From positions 620,001-684,000 of the forward strand of contig JAPXFQ010001355.1 of the NCBI GenBank assembly GCA_028564705.1: a stretch of 64,000 bases of DNA, written 5' to 3'. Shown piece after piece: positions 21,280 through 33,470 of this stretch (the stretch's first letter is position 1; each line of letters starts with the position of its first letter). The notes beneath the pieces were generated by a model. The model was not told the origin of the DNA and did no database searches. It saw nothing but the letters and a program-made list of their open reading frames with translations. Made by a program: the position numbers and the translations under genes. Origin of the DNA: Apricaphanius iberus (taxonomy: Eukaryota; Chordata; Actinopteri; Cyprinodontiformes; Aphaniidae).

Positions 21280-21870
21280 CAATTTACCATCTCTTGAGTA
21301 CAAGTCAAGTGTAGGTCCAAGTTACATAGTCCAAATGTCCTAGACACCAAGCCTGAGTTAAAGTCCCAAAATGAATCTTCCAGTCCAAGTCAAGTCGTCA
21401 TCACCTGAAAGCAAGTCAAAAATTAAAAAAAGGGTTTAGATTTTTGGTCATTGGCAGTCATACATGTTTATTTTTTTGTATCTCCTCAGTGCCCCCATGC
21501 TATCATCAAGTTAACACAGTAGTATGTGGAAAAAAAGAAAACGTGCTTGAAATAAATTTGAATACAATAAATAATAAACATCTCACCTGTACAAAGGTTT
21601 TGGGAAGTTGTTAGAAAAGGGATACTCCACCCTATCTTAGCATAAATCAGTGTAAGTGAATGGGAACTACTAGGAAGAGGGTATGCTAGTAGTTTCAATT
21701 CGCTTACACTGTTTTATGCTAAGCTAATGGAGTAACCCTGTCAATTTGTCCAGTAATCTGACCCTATCATTGCAAGTCTGACATTAAGTCCAAATCATCT
21801 GTATTTCTCTCAAGTCAAGTCACAAGTCCCATTAAGGGGACTGAATCCGAGTCCAGGACTCAAGTACTCT
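21280..21870. repeat. CAAGTC-rich dispersed repeat
   Basis: Variants of caagtc and aagtcc recur many times at 21300-21420 and again at 21775-21865, with antisense-like agtcc forms. It is probably one element split by the foldback element at 21612-21738. Confidence 0.55.
21612..21738. repeat. Foldback (palindromic) MITE
   Basis: The two halves are inverted copies: actccaccctatcttagcat, then cagtgtaagtgaatggga and actactag, are answered by ctagtagtttcaattcgctt, then acactgttttatgctaagct and aatggagt. The whole unit of about 127 bp could fold into one long hairpin. Confidence 0.75.
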
Positions 21871-21879
21871 ATCTCCGCG

Positions 21880-23835
21880 TCAGACAAAAGACAAAAGTGA
21901 TAGTCTGCATCTCTAAATGAATTACAAATGTTAAGAATTGTATTAAATTGACCTCCTGGCCTTGAATGTTTATATAAAATAAGTCATATTATGAATTATG
22001 ACATTACGGGTAAGTCCCGCCTTCCTGTATCTCAACTATGGCTCCGAAGCCACGGTGCCGTCCACTTCAACCAATCAAGTGATGCCAAGGGCTGTCAATC
22101 ATCACGAAACGCTGTGTGCTCATGCTCGTAATTGCGCGCATGCTCAGTTTTCTGTTTACACGGAGCCTCCTAATCAAGCCTCCGTCTTTAGTCTCGACTT
22201 TTTCAATCCAAAAAAGCATCCTCACCTCCGATACCTCCATTGTTTACACTCTGATTGTTTTCTCTCTCTCCTCCGCATGAGATCTCTATGCAAAAAGACC
22301 TCAGGTCAGGATTTAAATGTGTGCCTTCTTGCTGCAAGGCAACAGTGCTAGCTAACTGAACATCTGACTGTAATAATCTGTGTTAAAAATGTTTCCACCA
22401 GGAATTAGTGACATTATATTTTTCACTTTTTTCCCTGACTATACAGAAAATGAATCAAACTGTAAAACTGAAACAAATGTGCGTACCGGACCAGGAGTTT
22501 TGGCACACCCCTAATCAACACTGAAAAAAATCAAATACACAATGGTTTAAGTGCATCATGAAAATCCTAAAATGAATTTGACGTCCCTGCTGATGATGTA
22601 CATTTTTTGACTGGTGCTATATGAACCTCAGAAAGCTTCCAACCTCTCGACCTGTTGACTCTAGATCAGTATTGTCATTTTATTAAACTTAGGATAAAGA
22701 TTATTTTTTTATTTTTTTTAAAGGAAATTAATAAAACTCTGGTCTTGCTCAGCGAACATATGTGCTTTTTATGCAGGCTTTAATTAGAGATTGCACGAGA
22801 CATAAGGTCAGAGTGCAGTCAGGCAGGAATAAGTCAGTTCAGCATTACGCTCAAGGACATGCTAACCAAAACACGACCTGCTGTGACCAGACAGAGAGCG
22901 TCAGCAGTCTGAAGCTGTCTCTTTGGGTTCTGTAACATTTCCACACAGCGATCACAGGCCATGGGCTCAGCCTTCAGAGAACTGTGTCTACGTTAGCAGG
23001 ACACATTAAGGATGGACACAGAGACAGACTTTAGACTTTTATAACATTGTGAATATTCAGTCTGAGCATATTTGTTAAAGCTGGAATCCTATTTGCATAA
23101 ATGAATGAAGTCGGTGCTGTTCAGGGAAGCAGAACAAGCCCTTAGTGAAATTACATTTATATTTCATGTGAAAATAAATGTTATTTTATCACCATAATCT
23201 ACTTCATATTCAACATTAAACACTATGGATCCGCGTTGCAGCGTTATTAGAGAATTAAAGTGGAAAACATCTTGACCTTGGAGACAAATCATTTCACATT
23301 AAACACATTCCAACTGTAGAAAATAATTGCAAATTGAAGTGAATCCTGGTGTTTTATTAAATCTATGATCCAGTCTGATGGCCTGATGCCTATGTCTGCC
23401 TAATTGACTCATCATCTAGTTTTCCTTGTGATGAAGTTTTAAATGAAGGCAGGAGAAGAGTGTCCATCTGTTGTGCATCTGTGTCCACTGATGCTTTGCA
23501 GGGTAATGCAAATTAACGCTGAATATGAGCTTGTTCAGCTCCTGGTTGTTCCATTGTCTGAGGATTTACGGAACCTGTTGTGCATTCATGATCAACATTT
23601 GATGGGAAAACTATGATTAGGTGGGCAGGATAGGAGACAGCTGAATGACTAGCATGAGAAAAGGACGTACAGTATAAGCTTTCAGTTGTGGGTGTCTTTG
23701 TCATGTTAGATAGACATGAATATATTTACAGTCACAGTATAAAATACTTTTCTACCAAGCAAATCTTTCATAAAGTCATTCCTCAGTTCCTTTCTTTAAG
23801 CACCATTATCTTTTCCCAGAGGGCCTGGTGGCACC
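21880..23835. other. Non-coding DNA, no gene seen
   Basis: 22000-22350 is less AT-rich and has a 117-codon frame with no motif. 22740-23010 looks single-copy. No repeat ends were recognised. Confidence 0.4.
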
Positions 23836-23839
23836 AGTG

Positions 23840-23962
23840 TCTGCCTCTGACAGTGCGCCCCAGTGTGTGTGTGAATTGGTGAATGACGAATGCAGTATAA
23901 AGCGCTTTGGGGTTTGTAGGGACTAAGTGAAGTGCTATACAAATACAGGCCATTTACCATTT
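23840..23962 (+). repeat. Short dispersed repeat, 3' end type
   Basis: Contains gtgtgtgtgaattggtgaat, tataaagcgctttgggg and agtgctatacaaatacaggc, a sequence type common at the ends of fish short repeats. Family unassigned. Confidence 0.5.
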
Positions 23963-26609
23963 AAACAATTTTGAGATTATTTGGATTATTATATTTTATT
24001 ATTATAAAGTTGCCTGTTGAGATGGCATTTTCACTGCCCTGTGGTAGAACTGTTTACCTCCCGTACTTGTTATTTATGTGAGCTGACCTGGTTGAGCAGT
24101 CAAAAACAGATTCAAGGACAGAAAGAAATAAGTATGAGTCAAACAGAGAGAAATACCTAAACTGAACAAAAAAACCAAGACAAAGAATAATTTAAAAAAA
24201 GATTTACCATCACTACTGGGTTTGCTTTTGGGAAAGACAGAATGTTTAGTTTGCCAGTCCCCCAAAAGAAATCAATCAGAAAATGACTTACAAAGGCCTG
24301 AAGCAAGAAGTTATGTCCTGCTATTGGCTTCAATTATTAAGAAAAATGAAGACTCTTAGAGGATATAGGGAGAGAAAGTTTGACAGTAAAAGCATGATTT
24401 AAATACATTTAACTTACAGATAGCTCCTTTAAGCTACTTTTTCACCTTCAGCCACATTTTCCTCACCTCTATTTGTGCTTTTATTTCATAAGGCCCCAGA
24501 AATTACTCATCGAGGGCATCCACCCACAGAGGACTAAGTGAAGAGAGCTTTATGAAATTATTCTCCCCTTCTGATTACGTGCGTTTCTCCTCAGACAAAA
24601 GAAACACCTCTGCTCCTAGCGTTGTTATTGACCGAGCCAGGTTGTGATGGTTCGTCAGACATCAGTTTTAATTGCCTTTTTCAATGCTCCTTCAGTTATT
24701 GTCAGTTTCACTTTAATTGTGATATACTAACTTCCAACTAACTGTCCCCGAGTGGAGGGGAAAGGTGGGAAAATTATACAAGATTGCTGTAGAAAAATCG
24801 AACTGGCCCGGAGTCCAGTTTTTTTTTTTTGTGTGTGAGATGGTGCCATCAATAAAATTAAGCAGCGACACAGGCAAGGGACTGCAAAGTCAGTTGGCAG
24901 GAAGAAGTAGTGAACTAAAGTTAGAGGGAGATTGGCAGGCAGTGGGGGAACTAGGTAGTCCTCTCAGTTACAGAGACTTGAGGGATGTTTAACATTCTCA
25001 ATTAGGAGCTTATATATAAAAATGGTTGTGACAGTAATAAAGGAGGAAGTGCAAATAAAAAAAGATGGAATGAAAGCGATTGGAATAGGTTTCTACTACA
25101 TGTATTTACAAAGCAAGTCAAAACTACATGATGGTAGCCACAATAAATTCTACCCGTAATAAAGATGGTACAAGAAATTAATGGAAGCTTTGACTTTTTT
25201 TTATGTCCATGGAATTTTTCTACTTAAAAATTGGTTTATAGTGCTGGAGGAAGGGTTGGATAGTTTTAACCAAATATTGGATAAGCAATTAAGGCCTCAT
25301 TAGCAGTATTACATAAAACAGAGAGTCTCATGGTTGTTTACCCTTCTGAAAAAAGCATCATCATCAGATTGCACTGAATCCTTACCACTCAATAAAATAA
25401 GAAATAGGAAAAGAATGTAATATAACTGTTTCAGTTGTCACTGGGTTATTTTAGTTTCTTTAGTTTTTTCGCTTAAAGGTCTCTGTCACCGAGAAACCGT
25501 GTAATGCTTGTTTTTTAAAATTCGATTGGCCACTATGAGTTGCATATGCATGCTGCACATGAAAATATTCTCCAACCCCCGTTGCCTGCATTAGCAGCAG
25601 AAAGAAAATATCCAGGAGCAAGTCAGGAAAGCCAGTCCCTTCGACTTCCTAGAGAAAATTAATATTTATGGTCCTGCCTACCTTGGCTTGTGACCGCCTT
25701 TGACAAGGTTGTATTGTGGAGAAAAAGATATCACATCAGCCTTGCAATCGTTACCTAAGGGAGAAGAGCTGAGGAAGAAACGGTTGGAATAGGTCTATGG
25801 AACACCACTAGAGAAGTATATCTAAGTCAGTTATTTGCTCAAAGGCAGTGCAACCGTGCATTGCTGTTAGCCAATCAAAGGCGACCGGTTGCATATCCTG
25901 AATATTAATGAGTAACACTTGTAATCCTGCTGTTCCCCCCCACCCATTCCTGCAACAAACTTCAACCCCCTGAAAGAGGAGCGATAGAGCATTTGTTTCC
26001 CACAGAAAACGATTTAACAGACCACAGCAAATTTAATTTAAAACCCAATGAATAAAAACTTTAAGAACCAGATTATTCACTTAATATAACTTTAGCTTTT
26101 GGCATGCAAAGCATTTTGTACAAACCATTGCTATGTTTAGCATTGAGTTTTCAAAAGTTTGCATGTTCATTTAAAGAAGTTGCCAGCCTGCTGATTTTTT
26201 CTCTGTAGTCAGTTTATTAAATTAATGGGGACAGATAAAAATAATGCTCACTCCAGGGCTCAGTTCATCAGAGAAAAGGCAACTGTTCACAGAAATAAAA
26301 TTTTGTAAAAAATTATACAATGATGTGCCAACAAAACCACGACTTTTGGTTAGTTTATATGATGGTATAACCCTGTTCCTGTGTCAATTAGATAATTCCG
26401 ATCCATTTATTATCAATTTCAATTGTACACACGCTTTTCTTAAATACTTTTTTCACACTCTCGGAAATGTAAGCTACTTTTTTTCTAATTTAAATATTCA
26501 TGCTTTGGGTTTCAGCATTGATTAATTCTGATTATTTTTTATTAAATTAGCAATTTTAGAACTATAACTGAAGCTACATTGAAAATAAAAAAATAATTTT
26601 TTTAAAATT
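23963..26609. other. Non-coding DNA, no gene seen
   Basis: AT-rich with small chance frames only. 24470-24740 looks single-copy and homeobox-site-like (TAATTG twice) but has no other mark of function. Confidence 0.4.
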
Positions 26610-26617
26610 TGTTTGAT

Positions 26618-26782
26618 TATGTCTCCCAGCTGGCCTGGGAACGCCTCGGGATTCCTCCCGAGGAGCTGGTGGCCAAGTGGCCAGGGAGAGGGAAGTCTGG
26701 GTCTCTCTTCTTAGGCTGCCGCCCCGCGACCTGACTCCGGATAAGCGGAAGAAGATAGATGGATGGATGGATGGATAGATTG
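26618..26782 (+). pseudogene. Rex3 LINE, severely 5'-truncated copy
   Basis: Matches the last 160 bp or so of the Rex3 copy ending at 61309: tctcccagctggcctgggaa, cgcctcgggattcctcccga and ggataagcggaag, then a GATG/GATA-type tail. It codes only for the extreme C-terminus of the reverse transcriptase protein. Confidence 0.85.
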
Positions 26783-26934
26783 AATTAAAAAAATATGTTT
26801 TTTTACCCAAATGAATAAGTTTGTCAAATACAGCCTACTAACACATTATAAAGTTGTTGCCTTTGAATTTTCAATCTGATAGTTTAGCATATAGGTCATG
26901 ACGACCTTCCAAAGTGGATGGAATCACACACTCT

Positions 26935-27240
26935 TAAGGACATCTTAAATGAACACCCAGTAGACAATATGCAAACTGAAAATGGGTGTTTCAAAAAACA
27001 ACAGAACTGGTTCACCATCTGCCCATCTCAGTTCTCAGACCTAAACCGTCTGGGCTAAATTGAAGCGCAGAGTGGATGAGAGAGAACTCTGGACAAGAAT
27101 AGAGAGATTTTATTAAGATTAATGATGAGACATTCCTTTGCTTGCAGGCTCAAACTTTGTGATATGTTATACAAGCAAACTAACTGTTGTCCTGGTGGCA
27201 GAACATAATTGTAAGAAGAGTTTAGAGCCGGTGTTCCACC
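26935..27240 (+). pseudogene. Possible Tc1-like transposase remnant
   Basis: Phrases such as cagttctcagacctaaaccg followed by a degraded leucine/tryptophan block resemble the C-terminal part of a Tc1-like transposase gene. No frame survives and no ends were found. Confidence 0.35.
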
Positions 27241-27659
27241 ACTTGTTTTTTTTTTGTTGTCTTTCTTAATGTAATGAATAATCTAATTTCTTCCAGGCTT
27301 ACCTCCACACAAGTAGGGGATTCTACTCTATGACTTTTATGAGGATAGGAGAAACCTTTTCACTGAGCATTCAAGCAGTTAATAATATCTGATTTAAACT
27401 GTGTATTTCAAATTACCAAAGAAAACATGTAGGAGAGAAAACAATATTCTTTTTACCATTACTTTCTGTTACATGTGCTTTTATTATTATTATTAACCTA
27501 AATTTTAGAATATTGTAAATGGATCATTTATAGGCGAAGCTTCATGAACACTTCACTCATTCTAGTGAGTAAGAAGGTCAAGCATTCCAGACCAAATACC
27601 CCAAAATTATCTTAGCAGGAAACTTGCTGATGATGCATTATGCTTCTAAATTCATGCCC

Positions 27660-27935
27660 TCTGCAGAAGCTATGCATGTAACCATAAGTAAACTACTCCA
27701 CCCACCGAGCCATAGTCACCCAAAAATGTTTAATGGTAACTTAACTAGGAGTATAGTAACTTAAAATAAAGCTTCTATTCTACTGTTTAAATGTTTTCAG
27801 TGTTTACCATAATATTCACTTATTTATGTTTTCAAGTGTTTGCAAAACTATTTTAATGCAATTAAATAAGAGGAAAACCTACCTTCAGGGTCTCCTTATC
27901 TAAGTAACACGTGTAGCGTTTGACTCAAAAGTAAA
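27660..27935 (+). repeat. Composite tRNA-like repeat, partial copy
   Basis: Shares caaactactccacccaccgagcc-type sequence, atgtttaatggtaacttaac and ctccttatctaagtaac with 63740-64000, and inversely with 56570-56860. Only the tRNA-like part and the tail are present here. Confidence 0.75.
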
Positions 27936-29136
27936 TTAAAATAGCCAAAAGTCAATTATTTAATATTATTTAAAATTTAGGTTCACACAATGTAAACACA
28001 TTAGCTGAGTTATCTCAATTCCCAATACGAATCTGTTATTCAAGATTAGGCATTTGCTAATATTGAACCTCAACCCAATATAACGATGTCTACAAAATAC
28101 ATGCCATAAGCTGAAAAAGCTGAGTAACTTTAAAGTATAAAAGAATTTAAAAAAAACTATTTAAACACCAGTGCATGATTTACTACAGTACTGTGTTAAA
28201 CTAGAGTTACTGCATGTTTTTCCTGATCGCGAACTATAGTTTATGCAAGAGCGCCTCAATATGCTGCTCCGACAGGGTTCCTGAAAATATCTCACATTAA
28301 ACATCCATAGTTTTACCATTTGTCTCTTAATACAGTCTTACAGTCTTGGCCCCAGTGTAAAAAAATTAATTCTCCTACTACTGACAATGTGTTCTTTGGA
28401 GTAGTTAGCTGCAGTGCTAGGATAATGCTAGTAGGGTTTACTTCTATTTTGATATGACTCATTGATAGTTCTGCATGTAACTTGTTGGGATTCCAGGTAA
28501 TCATGTGGGTACTAAACATATACGCAAATTTACAAATGTAGCATTTTGCACTGAATGTAACAAAAAAATAATGTATTTCCGCTGTCTGGGGATATCTGAA
28601 CGTGGATTGGGAGCTGCAGCAGCCAATGTAGTCTCGCTTTCAATAGCATTAATATAAAAGATGAAAAACACAGACAGTTCAACAAAGTATTTCACATGGC
28701 CAGATAACCTGTTTTGCTAGCAATTCACAAAACACAAGGGGTGTGGCCAACCTCAAATCCCATTTTTTATGTATGTATGCATCAGGGGTCGCGTTAACCG
28801 CATATTTTCCGTATTTGACCGTTTATTTTAGAATGGTGACGGAATAATCTGAAGGTTGTCTATCAGCCCTACACATCAGTATTCATACCTTTGACTACTT
28901 GGTGCAAATACTTTCAACTTTTCGCGTGGAGTCCAGGTAAATAAATCAATTAAAGAAAATAATCCCAGACCCTATATTCAATGCATTTCGCTGTACGAGA
29001 GCTGACTGCACTTTGTAAATTTACAGAGGCTTTGTAGTATGAGTAGGATTTATATTTTTGTAAAATTAGATTATGACCGGGTTTTTTTTAACCTGTTGGT
29101 AAAATGACTGACGAAAACATCTCTTTCTTGACACCT
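27936..29136. other. Non-coding DNA, no gene seen
   Basis: AT-rich with no supported frame, repeat boundary or motif. Confidence 0.45.
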
Positions 29137-29472
29137 GGTATGTACTGTATGTATGTATGTATGTGTGTATGTATGTGTGTGTGTGTGTGTGTTTGGAGAT
29201 GGTATTACTATCTTCATGGGGACCAAAAATTGGACGTTTACTATTCTCGTGGGGACTGACAGCCCTTGTGGGGACCAAAATCCCAGTCCTGACAAGTTGG
29301 AGGGCATTTTTGAGGCTCAAAATGGGGTTTTAGTGTCAGGGTTACAATTAGGTTATGATTAGGGTAAGAGTTAGGCATTCATTTTTGATGGTTGAGGGCC
29401 TAGGTAAAGCATTGTGTCAATGATATGTCCCCACAAGACATGAAAACCAAACACATGTGTGTGTGTGTGACA
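29137..29472. repeat. TG/TATG microsatellite with GGGGACC-type repeat
   Basis: TATG/TG repeats (29137-29192) precede a unit with recurrent tggggacc and ggggaccaaaa forms (29215-29430), which ends near cccacaagacatgaaaacca and another TG tract (29455-29469). The flanking of the unit by TG tracts suggests one dispersed element. Confidence 0.7.
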
Positions 29473-29494
29473 GTGTGAGGGTCCTGTCACCATG

Positions 29495-29645
29495 GCTCCG
29501 ATTGGTCATACACTCTGGCTGCTTGGCCACAGGGATATCCCTTTGGCTAAGGGGTTAGCACGCATGGCTTTTGCCCAGCAGTTGTGTGATCGAATCCTGC
29601 CCGGGCCCTCATCGTGTGCCTTGCCACACATGTATGTATGTATGT
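29495..29645 (+). repeat. tRNA-like SINE fragment
   Basis: tggctaaggggttagcacgc (from 29544) fits an RNA polymerase III box A and tgatcgaatcc (29587-29597) fits box B. The spacing is tRNA-like. No complete cloverleaf was confirmed, so this is more likely a tRNA-derived repeat than a working tRNA gene. Confidence 0.5.
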
Positions 29646-30949
29646 ATCTATGTGACTGGTTGAAATTAACCGCGGTTGATTGTATGTAGTCAGATTGGAA
29701 TTATGACAGATACAGTACTAGATATTATGACAAATATTTAAAGAGAAGCGACAAAAGCAGACAAGGTCGATTAGTAGTGCTTGCCAAAAACCGATGGTGT
29801 CCACCCTGGACATGCTACCATTAAATATTTTTTCTGTTGCCTAGATATTGAGTTGTAAGCATATCATGACAGTCATGAGACTGCCCTACAGCAACAGTGT
29901 CTTTTGTCAGAGGCCTGTTCAGACTCTTTGCAAGACTGATTGCTACCAGATTTCCTTTTTGCCCACAGCATCTCCATCCACAATTACTCTATAAAGATAC
30001 TTTGATGATATGAGGTACAACATTTAACTTCCATTTGGGATAAATACAAGATTTCTGAACTGAATTATGACAAGCTGCATTCGAACATCTTAGCTTCTGA
30101 GGACATTTTTCTATCTTTTACATATTTATGTGTCTTTTGAAATCAAATCAAACAGCTACCCTCTTGACAAACGGTTTATCTATGCTCGTCAGGTACAAAG
30201 CTAAAAAAGAACCCTGAGCAGCATGTTATTTAGTGATTTGGAGAGTTTACTGCTCCTTAATGTGCTTTTCAGGAACAATGAAGCCCCAGCGGATCAAAGG
30301 AGTGGCTTTGACAAGGACACATGCTTTAAAGGTGGAGTGGAGAGTAAATGCTCGTAACTGTCATTTAGGCCACTTACAGTTAAGGAGCGATGATGGTCTG
30401 ACAGCCAATAGCTGTTTGGAGAAAATGAGATGTGAGCAGCAGTCTCAAGTATCAGACACACGATTTGTAGCCTGAGCCTCTCTGTCGGAGATTTAGCGGG
30501 TGCTTTCTGAGGTATTTGAAGCATTTAATTTAGCAGGCTTTCTGTCCTGGTTGGAATGCCTTGGATCATGTTGTCTCATTACCCCACCAGCCAGTCAAAC
30601 AGTGATAAGTTAAAACCACGGGTTTTTTCTTTTTGTGGATAGTGGCGGAGGTGGGGATTTGAATGCACATCTCTCTGTAGGATGTCTGATTTATCATTCG
30701 GAGTGGCAAAGGAGAAAACAGAAATGTAGGTGCTATGTGCAGCCTTGAATCCCTCGGTTTTTCCGTTAGAGTTAGTAGAGGTGACTGGACAATAATGACC
30801 AAGACTTCCAGCTCAATTTTGTTATCCCACACTGCCATCTGTGGACATAAGAATGAACACAGAGTCTAAGCCGACATCAACAAAAAAATAAAAACAGGGA
30901 AAAAAAGCATTACCCTTACATAAGTGATGTATGAACCGGCGATATGAGG
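29646..30949. other. Non-coding DNA, no gene seen
   Basis: 30250-30540 looks single-copy and moderately GC-balanced, with 76-80-codon frames on both strands lacking motifs. The remainder is unremarkable. Confidence 0.4.
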
Positions 30950-31560
30950 GAGTGGAGGGGTCTCACGTGAAAGTAACGGAGGCTTGATTGACTGTGATCG
31001 ATCGATTTGTGGTTTTGATGCGACCCGCATTGACGCCTCAGACAGATCGAGTCAGAGCAAAAGAAACACATTGAGGCTTCCATCTCCTACATCCAACAAT
31101 GTTTTTTCCCGCGTCGAAACGGGCACACATCCTGTAATTCTTCCTCTCAGAGGCAGCACACCCAATCCCATCTGTTAAAAGGAGAGTAAATCCTGGCAGA
31201 GAGAATTTATCAGCAGCCAAGATTTATTTTACTGGAACCAACTTTGAGTTTTCATTGTGAAGCAGTCTGTCTCTTTCTTCTTCTTCCCCCACTCCTCCCT
31301 CTCCCCCCCGCCATGCGAGCTGTCCCGCGGGCTCGCACAGCGCTACCTCAGCCCGGTCGATAGCCACTAATGAAAGGCGCCTTTATGAAGGCGTCAGCTG
31401 CTTTCCCTCGCGGGGAAAGCAGCTCTAATTTGAAGTAATGGCTATCGGCCGAGCCACTGATTTATTGAGCTGATGATTAGTGCGCTGTATGAACACCGGC
31501 AAAAGAAGGAAGACGAGGAGGAAGGAGGAGACAGGCGGCAGGAGTAGAGGAGGATGGGGA
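30950..31560. promoter_or_regulatory. Candidate conserved non-coding element with nested hairpins
   Basis: A GC-rich island in AT-rich surroundings without any repeat hallmark. At its core, agctgctttccc (31396-31407) and gggaaagcagct (31413-31424) form a perfect 12-bp stem with a 5-nt loop. Outside it, ggtcgatagcca (31355-31366) pairs with tggctatcggcc (31439-31450) with one mismatch. A palindrome aaaggcgccttt lies between, and TAAT homeodomain-type cores occur at 31368 and 31427. A regulatory role is inferred from composition and structure only. Conservation was not tested. Confidence 0.4.
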
Positions 31561-31875
31561 AAAATAGAAAAAAAAGATAGGTGGTAATGGCTGAGATAGC
31601 AAGAGAAGGTTGGAGTATAATTATTATATTAGAGTCATTGTTTTATAAAAGCTTTTTTTATTTTTATGTTCTGTTAATAAGGTTCTTACCTGTGTAGTAC
31701 AGGAAGAACTTGAAGCTTGTCAAATTCTTCTTTCTTTATGTCACCGTTCCTGTCACTGTTCCCATCTGTTAATATTTGAGAAGTTGGGTTAAATATTAGC
31801 AACCATCCAAAGCTAATAGCAGCACCCTTAACAATTGTATTTAAATAAGCTAAAGACTTTAGTAAGGGTTACTTT
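31561..31875. other. Non-coding DNA, no gene seen
   Basis: A purine-rich start (31500-31580) and then AT-rich sequence with no frame or repeat recognised. Confidence 0.4.
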
Positions 31876-31879
31876 GGCA

Positions 31880-32050
31880 CTAGTGGTCTTTTCTCATTAG
31901 TAGCTTGACAGGAAGAAGGACAGAGAGACACAGAGAACAGGAAGACGGGTAGTAAATGGACCGACACTGGAAATCAAACCTAGGATAGCTGTGTCGATGG
32001 CTGTAACCTCTGTATAAGGTGCACTTGCTCTATAGCTGAGCCACATGGAG
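31880..32050 (-). repeat. tRNA-like dispersed repeat
   Basis: On the minus strand tgtggctcagctatagagca (ending near 32045) fits box A and ggtttgatttcc (antisense of 31969-31980) fits box B. They are separated by a longer-than-tRNA insert, as in several fish tRNA-like repeats. A related tail may be present at 53630-53740. Confidence 0.5.
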
Positions 32051-32064
32051 TCCCAAACAACCTG

Positions 32065-32340
32065 TGCTCATGGGGAGTCTAAGACACACCCCTCTACCTC
32101 TGGCACATGGGTCCCTTACTGCCAAATAAATTAATGAGAGTCAATGGAGCAATTAAAAAGTTATTTTCTGATCCTGTTTGAAATGCTCTGTGGATCGAAC
32201 ATGAGATGTCTAGGAATTTTAAAGACACATTTTGATGTACAGTAGATAAAACACAAAAAACAAGAAGAAGAAGAAAAAAGAAGAATAACCGGATAAATGC
32301 ATTTTTCAGCACATCCACAGACATGGCAAACTTGTAGGGG
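32065..32340. repeat. Fragment of the short inverted-repeat transposon
   Basis: catggggagtctaagacaca and acatgggtcccttactgcca, then aatgagagtcaatggagc, match one end of the element at 15783-16455. No coding content. Confidence 0.6.
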
Positions 32341-32794
32341 GCAGTATTTTTTCCCTAATCATATCCACTCAGAGTAACTTTCTACTCTGTAACTTCTAGA
32401 TACAGTAGTGATAGAGCCTGCAAAAACAATAAAGCAAAAAATGCTTTGATAATTGATAATACCACCACAGCTCTAAAGGGCAGAAATGCTGTTTCTGATT
32501 GGAAACAAAGCTTGCACAATTGATTTTGGAGCATTTTTTGTCATGGATAGTGATGTTACGGCACTTAAAACTCTGGTTTCATCTGTCCACACGCAGACAC
32601 TGCAAACGAAGAAAACGCAGATCTTCACTTTGGCCGGAGTTTTTGAAAAGATTGGTTTTTGGTGCACAAAATCTGCATTTATGTGTGGATGACATGCATA
32701 ACTCTAAAAAAATATCTCAGTTTTGTTAGATGCATTGCTACTTGTGGACAAAGTGTAAATCTGGTCATATGTAAAGTTGCAGCTTTGCTGTGTC

Positions 32795-33122
32795 AGATTT
32801 GTTTGTTCAGACTCAGGTGCAGACAAGCAGGTTTTTAGTGAAGGCATTATTTAATAATACATTTTGTGGGAGAAGCACTTATAATAGGGTGGTTGAAAGG
32901 AGACAAGACGCAGGCGGAAGAACGAAGACGAACTGGCAACAGGCTGCTGAGAAGGAGGGGTATATAAAGGGCAGAGAAACAATGGGAAGGCGAAGGGGAC
33001 ACAGCTGAAGATGATTAGACAAACGAGGACACAAGCTGACAGACACAGAAGGGGAGGAAAAGGGAGAAACAAACAGGGAGGAAGGGGTGACATAGACAGA
33101 GACGAAGACAGATCCTAACATC
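32795..33122. repeat. Dispersed purine-rich repeat
   Basis: Starts with cagactcaggtgcagacaag and continues through gaagacgaactggcaacagg, acacagctgaagatgattag and aaacaaacagggagg to cctaaca. Its layout resembles 42630-42990 and, more loosely, 57600-58200. The frames on both strands lack motifs. Confidence 0.5.
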
Positions 33123-33189
33123 CTGGACGAGAAACAGTCGGTGGAGTGAGAGCCAGCATGCGGGAGAAGCTCTACAAGGTGTCGGTGAG

Positions 33190-33470
33190 AATTTCATGTG
33201 CTAGCTAGTGCTAGCTAATATTAGCCCCAGATGCCATATATGCGACTTCGATTTGTAGGCATTTTGATTGCGAATTTTTACAATCAAATAAATACCAAAT
33301 CCCTTGACAAACACCATAGAAACACACATTATTAATCATTTAAATTGAGGTACAACATATGTGTAATTCAGGACGCAAGACAAAGCGGACCACAAGATAA
33401 CTTTTATTGCTCCATTGACTTCCATTCATTATTTTTTTTCGGCCAGGGGACCCATGGGCTAACTAACCTT
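33190..33470. repeat. Fragment of the short inverted-repeat transposon
   Basis: tatatgcgacttcgatttgt and aggcattttgattgcg are the inverse of sequence at 15980-16030, and ctccattgacttccattcat with ggggacccatgggct matches the end near 15830. It is an antisense partial copy of the 15783-16455 element. Confidence 0.7.
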
